DNA of 64,000 nucleotides, taken from assembly GCF_020076305.1 (NCBI RefSeq), contig NZ_JAIQXE010000001.1, positions 682,001-746,000 on the forward strand. The letters run 5' to 3'. The notes beneath the pieces are model-generated. The model saw only the letters and a list, made by a program, of their open reading frames with translations. It ran no database searches and was not told the DNA's origin. Origin of the DNA: Flavihumibacter profundi (GTDB taxonomy: Bacteria; Bacteroidota; Bacteroidia; Chitinophagales; Chitinophagaceae). The translations under genes and the position numbers were made by a program. Position 1 is the first letter of the stretch. Each line of letters opens with the position of its first letter. Positions 1 to 7,140 of the stretch are shown one piece after another.

Positions 1-133
<133 letters not shown>

Positions 134-152
134 CTACCTATTTGACTGCGCA

Positions 153-194
153 GACGGTATATGGATTTCGGTTTTCTCTACCATTATTGCTGAT
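153..194 (-). promoter_or_regulatory. Predicted AraC-type operator, copy A
   Basis: A 42-bp segment 47 bp upstream of the aldo/keto reductase start, matching 1950-1991 at 35 of 42 positions by eye. The shared core reads GGTATAyGGATTyCGG and then TCTACCAnTATTGCT. A GA(G/C)CTTT sequence, a plausible -7 box, lies 22 bp beyond the edge in both copies. I infer a binding site of the AraC regulator at 2057-2953. Confidence 0.55.
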
Positions 195-219
195 GCTGTA
201 GATTGTTTATTGATAACGG

Positions 220-1866
220 TTAGTGTAAGTTCCCGGAACTGACTGCCTTTTCTATTAGATCTAATCTTGCTTTTCTTGGGTCTGGTTTACTGACAGCCGA
301 ACCATCAGCCTGAAACTCCAATATCTCGCCGCTTTTGGGATCATAGGTTGACCATTTCGACAGTCCGGCACCGTTAGGATTTCCTGTTTTGGCGAAGTTT
401 GCCCAATAAGTGTTCATCATTTTGGCCACCTCCTTGTCTTTTTCTGCGACAGTGGCTCCATTCCACCCCCTTAGATTGTTAAAAACATAGCCAATTTCGG
501 AGGCATGCCCGGCGCCAAACCGCATCATCCCTTGCATTGGAGGAGAAACGTAGGAGAACAGGTAAATATAGGCCGGATAGCCTTTTGCTGTAAAGGCATT
601 TGCGGTAAACCTGGCAGGCTCGGCCCAAACCTTGTCAGTATTTACCAGCGTGAGCATTTTTGCAAAATCAGCATTGCCATCAGGATCGTAGACTGTCGAC
701 GCTTCGTTCTTCATACTTCCAAACAATGATAACAATTCATCTTTTGAACGGGCATTAACGAAACCTGCCGGAACCTCTGCACTGTTCGATCCGATTATCA
801 GCGAAATGCCTGCCTGCCTGCCGGCCTCGTATGCGCTCTGCGCAGTTTCCACAACCAGCTTACCATCGAGAATCGGACCCGGGTAGGTAGCCGGACCACC
901 AGGGCCAGCGGTTTCCTGGCCTCCATCTACAACCTGGGCAACAGTAAGCGCACGCAGCTTAGCCAGTGCGGCTGCATCAGTGCCTTCGATGCCGTATTTG
1001 CGGGCAAAGTTTATTCCGATGGTTTCTGCCGAAACGGGGTAATAGGGATCGGCATTTTCTTCATGTATTGGTCTACCGGTAAGGACACCATTCCGGCCAC
1101 CACCAGACTCGATGATTGCCTTTTTGAAAAGTCCTTTTGCGGCAGGCATTGCCAGGAGTGAATGAACTGACACACCACCGGCAGACTCACCGAAAATAGT
1201 AACATTCCCCGGATCGCCTCCAAATGCGGCGATATTCTTTTGCACCCATTTGAGTGCAGCAACCTGATCCATGTAACCGTAGTTGCCTTTCGGTTCTTCC
1301 GGATGCTCACTGCTTAGGGCAGGGAAGGCGAAAAAGCCGAGGCGCCCGAGACGATAGTTGAATGTGACCAAAATGACGCCTTGTTGAGCGAATTTCTCAC
1401 CAGAAAAGTCAGGCTGGGAACCACTGCCGAACACGAAAGCACCGCCGTGGATCCACACCATGACGGGCAGTTTTGAACCCTCTTTGGTTCCTGCAGGTAC
1501 CCACACATTGAGAAACAGGCAATCTTCCGATGAGGTCTTCGAGATTGAGTCGGCGCCGCGGGGAAAGCCCAACTGCGCACAGTCTGCGCCGAACTTATTT
1601 GCGTCACGTATTCCCTTCCATGCAGGAAAAGGTTGTGGCGGGCGCCAGCGATAATCGCCAACCGGTGCTGCCGCATAAGGTATGCCCTTGAAAATAGAGA
1701 CTTCCCCCTCGGTAACGCCACGCAAGACTCCGTAATTGGTACGAACCGTGGGCATAGTGACCGTAGGAGCGTTAACAACAGTATTCGGTGCTTTGCTTTC
1801 TGTTTGCTGAGCATGTAAAGAACATGCGATAAGAATCAGCATAAAACCGAATGATACATTTTTCAT
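220..1866 (-). CDS. Secreted carboxylesterase, type B
   Basis: A 548-residue alpha/beta hydrolase of the carboxylesterase type-B (para-nitrobenzyl esterase) family that hydrolyses carboxylic esters. A signal peptide of about 19 residues ends at LHAQ, so it should be exported. Visible family marks are the EDCLFLNVW signature (residues 114-122), the oxyanion-hole HGGAF (140-144), the nucleophile Ser228 in GESAGG, an acidic residue near Glu364 (NSAEV) and His454 (GAGHASE), which give a complete Ser-Glu-His triad. Length is normal for the family. It is divergent from the AraC gene at 2057, and a 42-bp repeat in the shared gap (1950-1991) also precedes the aldo/keto reductase. I infer a small detoxification or ester-use regulon; the substrate cannot be read from the sequence. 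Confidence 0.9.
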   Translation of the reverse strand: MKNVSFGFMLILIACSLHAQQTESKAPNTVVNAPTVTMPTVRTNYGVLRGVTEGEVSIFKGIPYAAAPVGDYRWRPPQPFPAWKGIRDANKFGADCAQLGFPRGADSISKTSSEDCLFLNVWVPAGTKEGSKLPVMVWIHGGAFVFGSGSQPDFSGEKFAQQGVILVTFNYRLGRLGFFAFPALSSEHPEEPKGNYGYMDQVAALKWVQKNIAAFGGDPGNVTIFGESAGGVSVHSLLAMPAAKGLFKKAIIESGGGRNGVLTGRPIHEENADPYYPVSAETIGINFARKYGIEGTDAAALAKLRALTVAQVVDGGQETAGPGGPATYPGPILDGKLVVETAQSAYEAGRQAGISLIIGSNSAEVPAGFVNARSKDELLSLFGSMKNEASTVYDPDGNADFAKMLTLVNTDKVWAEPARFTANAFTAKGYPAYIYLFSYVSPPMQGMMRFGAGHASEIGYVFNNLRGWNGATVAEKDKEVAKMMNTYWANFAKTGNPNGAGLSKWSTYDPKSGEILEFQADGSAVSKPDPRKARLDLIEKAVSSGNLH

Positions 1867-1949
1867 CGTTAACTTTTTATTTGGTTGGTAGGCTTAATCA
1901 GGTTTAACATTATGAAGTACGCTTAAAGGTCATTGCATTTTCCCGCCAG

Positions 1950-1991
1950 GATGGTATACGGATTCCGGTTTCTTCTACCAATATTGCTTAT
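1950..1991 (-). promoter_or_regulatory. Predicted AraC-type operator, copy B
   Basis: Second copy of the 42-bp site, between the divergent esterase (start 1866) and AraC gene (start 2057). It has the same orientation toward its minus-strand target as copy A, and a GACCTTT box 22 bp from its edge, as in copy A. Such fixed spacing fits an activator site just upstream of the -33 region. Confidence 0.55.
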
Positions 1992-2056
1992 TTGGAGCTG
2001 CACAGTAATGAAAGCATAAACAAAGCTTTAATTTTACAGGAGTTAAACATTGATTT

Positions 2057-2953
2057 ATGGATGACCTGCGGCGCTTCGAAACGATTAACGATTACAACGC
2101 ATTCAATAACAATGAAACGCGCCACCCGCTGGTGAGTGTTGTGGATTTGTCAAAAGCAAATCCCCGGCAGGGTTCAAAAATGTACTTCGGGTTTTATACC
2201 ATTTTTCTGAAAGATGTGAAATGCGGCGACCTTATTTATGGTCGTAATACATATGATTACCAGGAAGGCACATTGGTTTTTCTCGCTCCAGGGCAGGTCG
2301 CAGGCCTTAACAGCAATGGAGAAACCTACCAACCGAAAGGTTATGCCCTTATCTTTCATGCCGATTTAATACACGGTACTTCCCTTGGACGCCATATTAA
2401 TGACTATAGTTTCTTCACCTATCAATCAAAGGAAGCACTTCATCTATCGGAACGGGAAAGAAAAATTGTGTTGGATTGCTTTTCAAAAATCGAATATGAA
2501 TTGGAACATGCCATCGACACTCATAGTAAGCGGTTGATAGTACAAAACATTGACTTGTTTTTGAATTATTGTGTACGCTTTTACGACCGCCAATTTATTA
2601 CCCGTGAAAATGTACACAAGGGTATTTTGGAAAGGTTTGAGCATTTGCTGAACGAGTATTTCCAGACTGACAAACCACAAACAATTGGGTTGCCTTCTGT
2701 AGCCTGGTGTGCCAATGAATTAAATTTATCAGCTGGCTACTTTGGCGATTTAATAAAAAAGGAAACAGGTAAAACAGCTCAGGATTATATCCAGGCAAAG
2801 GTGATTGATGTTGCTAAAGAAAGAATATTCGATCACAGTAAATCTGTGAATCAAATTGCTTATGAACTAGGATTTAAATATCCCCAACATTTTACCCGTT
2901 TATTTAAGCAAAGGGTAGGGCAGTCGCCCAATGAATACAGGACTTTGAACTAA
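2057..2953 (+). CDS. AraC-family transcriptional regulator
   Basis: A 298-residue one-component regulator. The N-terminal part (about 1-190) looks like the cupin-like sensing domain of AraC proteins (GTLVFLAPGQV near residue 75). The last 90 residues hold two helix-turn-helix units: the first around NELNLSAGYFGDLIKKETG, the second around VNQIAYELGFKYPQHFTRLF, followed by the usual SPNEYR end. It is transcribed divergently from the carboxylesterase. The repeated 42-bp site before the esterase and before the aldo/keto reductase is the obvious candidate operator. The start follows AGGAG by 15 nt, a rather long spacing, so the exact start is less certain than the family. Confidence 0.9.
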   Translation: MDDLRRFETINDYNAFNNNETRHPLVSVVDLSKANPRQGSKMYFGFYTIFLKDVKCGDLIYGRNTYDYQEGTLVFLAPGQVAGLNSNGETYQPKGYALIFHADLIHGTSLGRHINDYSFFTYQSKEALHLSERERKIVLDCFSKIEYELEHAIDTHSKRLIVQNIDLFLNYCVRFYDRQFITRENVHKGILERFEHLLNEYFQTDKPQTIGLPSVAWCANELNLSAGYFGDLIKKETGKTAQDYIQAKVIDVAKERIFDHSKSVNQIAYELGFKYPQHFTRLFKQRVGQSPNEYRTLN

Positions 2954-3015
2954 TCCTTGTTACTATTCAATACATGGCCGTAACAACAAGAATATAGCAA
3001 TCAAATCCAGGGCAT

Positions 3016-3045
3016 AAAAAAAGGTCCCTGAATTAATCAGGAACC
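3016..3045 (-). terminator. Rho-independent terminator of the hscB/tRNA-Leu transcript
   Basis: Stem GGTTCCTGA / TCAGGGACC (minus strand, one mismatch, five-base loop) followed by seven T on the minus strand (3022-3016). It lies 28 bp downstream of the tRNA and may also stop AraC transcription from the other side. Confidence 0.75.
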
Positions 3046-3072
3046 CTTCTAAAACTCGTATTCAATATTCTG

Positions 3073-3156
3073 TGCCCAGAACAGGAATCGAACCTGCACT
3101 ACCTTGCGATAACCAGATTTTGAGTCTAGCGCGTCTACCAATTCCGCCATCTGGGC
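3073..3156 (-). tRNA. tRNA-Leu (anticodon CAA)
   Basis: An 84-nt class II tRNA. The acceptor stem pairs GCCCAGA (5') with TCTGGGC (3'); the anticodon loop is CTCAAAA with anticodon CAA at 3122-3120, which reads UUG leucine codons; a long variable arm (TTATCGCAAGGTA region) precedes the T arm GGTTCGATTCC. The 3' CCA is not encoded. The 5' end is 12 nt after the hscB stop codon on the same strand, so it may be co-transcribed with hscB, and a terminator follows at once. Confidence 0.95.
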
Positions 3157-3168
3157 TAGTTGCCGCGT

Positions 3169-3705
3169 TCACTCGCGGGGTGCAATATTACGGAGAGCAG
3201 CTATTTTGTCCAAAATTCGCTGCAAGTATTTTTTCTGGTAGTAGTAATCCTTTACTGGCAGCAGCGCTTTTTCGGGAGTAATACCTTCCTGATAGCCTGC
3301 CAGAGTCCCTTCAACGTCATGGTATATTGTTTTTAATAATTCATTGGTTGCGGCTTCCACTTTCGCCAGTTCTGCGGGTTCCGGGTCCATCTCCAGCTCC
3401 ATCAGCTGTTCGTTGATATCCATCACTTCCCCAAGGAACAGCGGATTCAACTGGAACTTTTCCTCGAGCTCGACGAATCCCTTTAATTCCAGCAGGTATT
3501 GAATCGTGGCATCCTTGTTCAGAAAAGTTTTATACGCCCTGTTCACCATGGCTGATTTCTCCAGCACATCGGCCTGTTCTTCCGATCCGGCCTGTGCAAA
3601 AAAATCGGGATGGTACAAACGGCTTAGCTCATAAAATTTCTTTTTCAGTGCAGCCTGGTCTATGGTAAAGCTAATCGGGAAGCCAAATAATTCAAAATAA
3701 TTCAT
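3169..3705 (-). CDS. hscB: Fe-S cluster assembly co-chaperone HscB
   Basis: A 178-residue J-domain protein. The J domain spans roughly residues 1-75 with the HPD motif at 32-34 (YHPDFF); the C-terminal part (about 90-178) is the helical domain that binds the IscU scaffold. HscB delivers IscU to the Hsp70 HscA and stimulates its ATPase during Fe-S cluster transfer. I chose the ATG at 3705 because the open frame further upstream starts only at a TTG (3714). It is last in a minus-strand run with the BNR-repeat gene (26-bp gap) and is followed by tRNA-Leu after 12 nt. A TAAATTTG box at 3719-3712, just upstream of this ATG, could give a separate, almost leaderless transcript. Confidence 0.85.
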   Translation of the reverse strand: MNYFELFGFPISFTIDQAALKKKFYELSRLYHPDFFAQAGSEEQADVLEKSAMVNRAYKTFLNKDATIQYLLELKGFVELEEKFQLNPLFLGEVMDINEQLMELEMDPEPAELAKVEAATNELLKTIYHDVEGTLAGYQEGITPEKALLPVKDYYYQKKYLQRILDKIAALRNIAPRE

Positions 3706-3711
3706 CTTTTG

Positions 3712-3719
3712 CAAATTTA
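3712..3719 (-). promoter_or_regulatory. Possible -7 box (TAAATTTG) before hscB
   Basis: A perfect match to the Bacteroidota -7 consensus TAnnTTTG on the minus strand, 6 nt upstream of the hscB ATG. Transcription from it would begin at or next to the start codon. A chance match is possible; no clear -33 TTG element is seen. Confidence 0.3.
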
Positions 3720-3731
3720 CGGGTATTCCGG

Positions 3732-4769
3732 CTACCAGTTTAACACGGCCATCCGGCCATTGCCGCCGGCGAGGTACACAGCTTTGCCGTCTTTCGAACG
3801 CTGGCAGACATGGTAGCCGGTTTTGCTGATATTGCGCCAGTGGCGGCCGCCATCTGAGGATACATCCACACCGGAAGTACCACAGGCGATCAGTTTTTTG
3901 CCTTTTATATAGGTTACGGATGACCGGTACCCGAATGGGGGCTCTTCAGGAACGGCCCAGGTCCTGCCAGCATCACTGGTTATGGCTGCATTCCCGGCTC
4001 GACTGCTATCATGGGTGAAATCGCCGCCGACCACTACCATATGCCGGGGATTCTTTGTGCGCCCGGATCCCTTTATGGCCAGTGAATTGGCACCGGTGCT
4101 ATTGGCTTTTTGTACCAGTGGCAGGTCCACCCAATAGTCATGATTATCACGGTGGATAAAAGCCCTGGACTTTAATCCGCCCGTAACAAAGGCAAAGTTA
4201 TTTTTTGAAAGGATCTTTATATTAGTGCCGCTGGAGGCAAAACATGCTTCGCCGGAATCTGGCTTGGGAAGGATCTCCGGCGAAATAGCCGTCCAGTGTT
4301 CCCCGGCATCACCGGTAGACAGCAGTACTGTTTTGCCACCAATAGGATCGCCAATGGCCATGCCTTGTTTATCTTTCCAGAAGTCCATCGCGTCGAGGAA
4401 AATACCGGAACGGTTATCGCGATACACTTGTTGCCAGGTTTCACCCCCGTCGTGGGTATGAAGAATCAGTCCGGGTGAATCCACTGCCATGATCACCGCA
4501 GTAACCACATCAAAAGCCTCAATATCCCTGAAGTCGCGCTTTTCATAGCCTTTCACGGGGATCCAGGAAAAAGATTTCCCGCCATCGGTACTTCTTCCGA
4601 CAGTGCCTTTATTGCCACTCACCCAAAGCAGCCTGTTATTCACAACGCTGAGTCCGCGGAAACTAATACCCGGCTTTGGTTGCAGGGTATCCAGGTGCTG
4701 GGAAAACGCACACAGCGGAAGCACTAACAACAATGTATAAACGATATAGGAGATGGTTCGCGTATTCAT
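3732..4769 (-). CDS. Secreted BNR/YCF48-like repeat protein
   Basis: A 345-residue exported protein with a signal peptide of about 23 residues (cleavage near CAFS-Q). It carries at least five Asp-box-like repeats: STDGGKSFSW, THDGGETWQQV, STGDAGEHWTAIS, TSDAGRTWAVP and SSDGGRHWRNI, spaced 50-80 residues apart. This is the beta-propeller pattern of YCF48/photosystem-II-assembly-like and sialidase-like proteins. In Bacteroidota such proteins are usually annotated as oxidoreductase or glycosyl hydrolase without proof. No catalytic residues can be named here. It sits 9 bp after the membrane protein at 4779 and 26 bp before hscB in one run. The fold is a good guess; the function is unknown. Confidence 0.75.
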   Translation of the reverse strand: MNTRTISYIVYTLLLVLPLCAFSQHLDTLQPKPGISFRGLSVVNNRLLWVSGNKGTVGRSTDGGKSFSWIPVKGYEKRDFRDIEAFDVVTAVIMAVDSPGLILHTHDGGETWQQVYRDNRSGIFLDAMDFWKDKQGMAIGDPIGGKTVLLSTGDAGEHWTAISPEILPKPDSGEACFASSGTNIKILSKNNFAFVTGGLKSRAFIHRDNHDYWVDLPLVQKANSTGANSLAIKGSGRTKNPRHMVVVGGDFTHDSSRAGNAAITSDAGRTWAVPEEPPFGYRSSVTYIKGKKLIACGTSGVDVSSDGGRHWRNISKTGYHVCQRSKDGKAVYLAGGNGRMAVLNW

Positions 4770-4778
4770 CCCTGAAAA

Positions 4779-5582
4779 CTACGGAATAATTGGAAAACCC
4801 TGCAAAGCCTGCCAGTAGAGCAGGGCGATAAAGGCAAGCCAGGTGATGGCCATGATGACCATGGTTGTTTTTTTCGGGAAAAGGTAATAGCCTGCCAGTG
4901 GCAATAATTGCAGGGTATGCAGGCCGAAAAAATGTGGTACCCGCAGGTCGCCGAATTCGCGGCTCCAGTTGGTCAGGGGAAGCCCGGCACTGCCATCGGG
5001 TGCACCAATCGTATGCTGGTTCAGGTACACCATATGCATGCCTTCAAATGCGAATATTACGAAGAAGAGGAGGCCAAGCCTCATGCCCCAGAGATAGCCT
5101 GGGCTCATCCAGATGGGCCATTCTTTTTGCCGGAAGAAGCAGTAACAGATCCAGCCGGTCCATAAAGTGAAAACAACTATGGCAATGCCCATAAGCTGGA
5201 AAAGGATGCCATCCAGCAGGGTTGCCGTATTGAAGTGGGAAGTTTTTCCAAGTGCTGCCTGGCCGGTAATAATCACCAATTCAATGACCATGGCAAATAC
5301 GAGTACCCAGCTGTAAATTTTTACCGTTTTCTGGTTGTTCAGGTAAACCAGGATCCAGGCCATGGTAAAACAGACCGTTGAAATTGACCCGAAAAATTTG
5401 AAAGGCTTTACAAACGCGTTTACGCCCAAAACCTGCAGGTTTGAAAAAACTACCAGCAACCCACAAACGAAAGCGCCCAGGAGGCTAAGCAGCCCGGCGG
5501 AATATAAAACCCTGTTCCTGCTTTTACATTGGATGAGCAGGCTTTTCCAGGCAGGTAATTTATTGGTTGTTAAATTAACCAT
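4779..5582 (-). CDS. Hypothetical multi-pass membrane protein
   Basis: A 267-residue integral membrane protein with about seven hydrophobic segments (near 27-48, 62-82, 88-108, 125-150, 165-185, 215-232, 238-258). I do not recognise the family. The longest polar stretch (about 187-215) has a conserved-looking block with GDLRVPHFFGLHTLQ just before the last two helices; its paired His residues suggest metal or haem binding, but that is inference. The gene follows the ABA4-like gene by 3 bp and precedes the BNR protein by 9 bp, so the genes are clearly co-transcribed. Confidence 0.7.
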   Translation of the reverse strand: MVNLTTNKLPAWKSLLIQCKSRNRVLYSAGLLSLLGAFVCGLLVVFSNLQVLGVNAFVKPFKFFGSISTVCFTMAWILVYLNNQKTVKIYSWVLVFAMVIELVIITGQAALGKTSHFNTATLLDGILFQLMGIAIVVFTLWTGWICYCFFRQKEWPIWMSPGYLWGMRLGLLFFVIFAFEGMHMVYLNQHTIGAPDGSAGLPLTNWSREFGDLRVPHFFGLHTLQLLPLAGYYLFPKKTTMVIMAITWLAFIALLYWQALQGFPIIP

Positions 5583-5585
5583 AGA

Positions 5586-6020
5586 TTATTCTGTACCCCC
5601 GAACCATGATTTTCTTTCATACCAGCGCAGGAGCAGGTAAAGCAAAAGTCCAAACGGACCGAACATAAATGTAAAGAACAGGCAGGGCAGGAGAGGCCAG
5701 AAGCCGATGCCTTCCCTGCGGGCGTCATTCACTATGAAAATGCCGGTAAATAAATCAAAGGCCAGGTAATGGACCCAGCCCGCCAGCAACGCGGCACGGC
5801 TGTGAAACAGGTTGGAAATATTGTCCAGCGAGTTGAAGCTGTCCGCTGAAAAACTGTCCAGGTTAGTGGCAATAAGCCAGGTGTACAGCAACGCAAAAAG
5901 AGTAACGATGGTACCCGTAAGCACTTTACCGATCCACAGGGTTTTGGAAAAGATAAGCAGGGAAATCCAGCCAATGAGGGCCAGGATACTGCTTAGGCGG
6001 AAGATGGTGTCGGGGGTCAT
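5586..6020 (-). CDS. ABA4-like family membrane protein (DUF4281)
   Basis: A 144-residue protein with four predicted membrane helices, resembling the ABA4-like/DUF4281 family named after plant ABA4 (neoxanthin formation). The diagnostic stretch is GWVHYLAFDLFTGIFIVNDA around residues 85-105, followed by PLLPCLFFTFMFGPFGLL. In bacteria the role is unknown; a link to carotenoids is only by family name. The frame is open further upstream, but those codons are a translation of the 7-bp repeat array (HSPFTIHHSP), so I place the start at the ATG at 6018-6020. It heads the run ending in hscB and tRNA-Leu. Confidence 0.75.
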   Translation of the reverse strand: MTPDTIFRLSSILALIGWISLLIFSKTLWIGKVLTGTIVTLFALLYTWLIATNLDSFSADSFNSLDNISNLFHSRAALLAGWVHYLAFDLFTGIFIVNDARREGIGFWPLLPCLFFTFMFGPFGLLLYLLLRWYERKSWFGGTE

Positions 6021-6033
6021 GGTGTTTAATTTG

Positions 6034-6108
6034 GGTGAATGGTGAATGGTGAATGGTGAATGGGAAAACGGAGGCCCACTATTCACAATTTACTATTCAC
6101 TATTCACA
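6034..6108. repeat. Facing heptamer arrays (GGTGAAT x4 / ATTCACT x4)
   Basis: Four exact GGTGAAT units at 6034-6061 face four units of the reverse complement (ATTCACA, ATTTACT, ATTCACT, ATTCACA) at 6081-6108, in perfect 7-bp phase. The two arms could form a long stem. The last unit contains the purC stop codon (TGA, 6104-6106). Confidence 0.9.
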
Positions 6109-7027
6109 ATTTCTCCAATGCCAATTCAATCCTCTGCTTTGTTTCCCCATCACTAAGTTCTTCGGGAACAAATTTTTTGCCAATCACTTTTTCGTATAAT
6201 TCAATATATCGTTTGCTGATCGTCGTTACCCATTCTTTGTCCATCACGGGAACTGTTTGTCCTTCTTTACCCATGAAATTGTTAGCGATAAGCCATTCGC
6301 GCACGAACTCTTTGCTCAGTTGTTTTTGCTTTTCGCCGGCTGCCTGTCTTTCTGCAAATCCATCTGCATAAAAATAGCGGGATGAATCGGGCGTATGGAT
6401 CTCATCCATCAGGTAAATAGTGTCACCAATTTTCCCGAATTCATATTTGGTGTCCACTAAGATAAGTCCCTGTTTTGCTGCAATTTCCTTACCGCGGGCA
6501 AACAATTGCAGGGCATATTTTTCCAGTACTGCCCAGTCTGCGGCACTGGCTAAGCCTGTGGCAATGATGTCTTCTTTAGAGATATCTTCGTCATGGCCTT
6601 CAGAAGCTTTGGTGGAAGGCGTGATAATAGGGGAGTGAAAATAATCATTTTCTTTAAGCCCATCCGGCATAGCAACACCACATAAAACCCTCTTCCCGCT
6701 GCTGTATGTCCGCCAGGCATGCCCGGTAAGGTTGCCACGCACAACCATTTCAATTTTAAAAGGCGTACATTTCTTACCGATAGACACATTAGGCGCGGGC
6801 ACAGAGAGCAGCCAGTTCGGACAGATATCGGTGGTAGCCTGAAGCATAAATGCAGCTATCTGGTTTAAAACTTGTCCTTTATAAGGGATAGGTTCAGGAA
6901 GAATGACGTCGAATGCAGAGATGCGATTGGAAGCAATCATCACCAAAAGGCGATCATTGATCGTGTACACGTCACGGACTTTTCCTTTGTAGAAAGCGGT
7001 TTGGTTGGGGAATTGAAATGTTGCCAT
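6104..7027 (-). CDS. purC: Phosphoribosylaminoimidazole-succinocarboxamide synthase
   Basis: A 307-residue SAICAR synthase: it joins CAIR and aspartate with ATP to form SAICAR in de novo purine synthesis, in the cytoplasm. The N-terminus has the family pattern [16 protein letters not shown] (residues 13-28) and [16 protein letters not shown] (33-48), with [10 protein letters not shown] (near 95-105) in the central part. Length fits the longer eukaryote-like bacterial PurC. The stop codon lies inside a 7-bp repeat array. Upstream, 7030-7065 holds two near-identical 14-bp blocks 21 bp apart. No other purine gene is next to it. Confidence 0.95.
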   Translation of the reverse strand: MATFQFPNQTAFYKGKVRDVYTINDRLLVMIASNRISAFDVILPEPIPYKGQVLNQIAAFMLQATTDICPNWLLSVPAPNVSIGKKCTPFKIEMVVRGNLTGHAWRTYSSGKRVLCGVAMPDGLKENDYFHSPIITPSTKASEGHDEDISKEDIIATGLASAADWAVLEKYALQLFARGKEIAAKQGLILVDTKYEFGKIGDTIYLMDEIHTPDSSRYFYADGFAERQAAGEKQKQLSKEFVREWLIANNFMGKEGQTVPVMDKEWVTTISKRYIELYEKVIGKKFVPEELSDGETKQRIELALEKL

Positions 7028-7029
7028 TG

Positions 7030-7065
7030 TGCTAAGTTACCAACCCATAACCGAAAGTTGCCAAC
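7030..7065. repeat. 21-bp-spaced direct repeat before purC
   Basis: Two copies of the block TGGGTTGG(C/T)AACTT (minus strand), 21 bp apart, directly upstream of the purC start. Two helical turns of spacing would suit a dimeric regulator, but 21 is also three heptamers, so this may be a degenerate relative of the arrays elsewhere. Confidence 0.4.
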
Positions 7066-7140
7066 CCACCCACTAAAAAAATTCATTAGATGATAGAAAT
7101 CCTTATTTTGTAAGAGAATATAACCTAAAACACAAGAGGT

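Noticed and set aside
1314-1814. 166-codon frame inside the carboxylesterase on the same strand
   Set aside because: An alternative frame within a conserved gene; no domain and low-quality composition.
3706-3714. TTG start for HscB three codons upstream
   Set aside because: The ATG at 3705 gives the family N-terminus, and the TTG overlaps the TAAATTTG promoter-like box.
6021-6086. N-terminal extension of the ABA4-like protein (22 more codons in frame)
   Set aside because: These codons are a translation of the heptamer array (HSPFTIHHSP) and lie before the real-looking start MTPDTIF; the extension is an artefact of the repeat.
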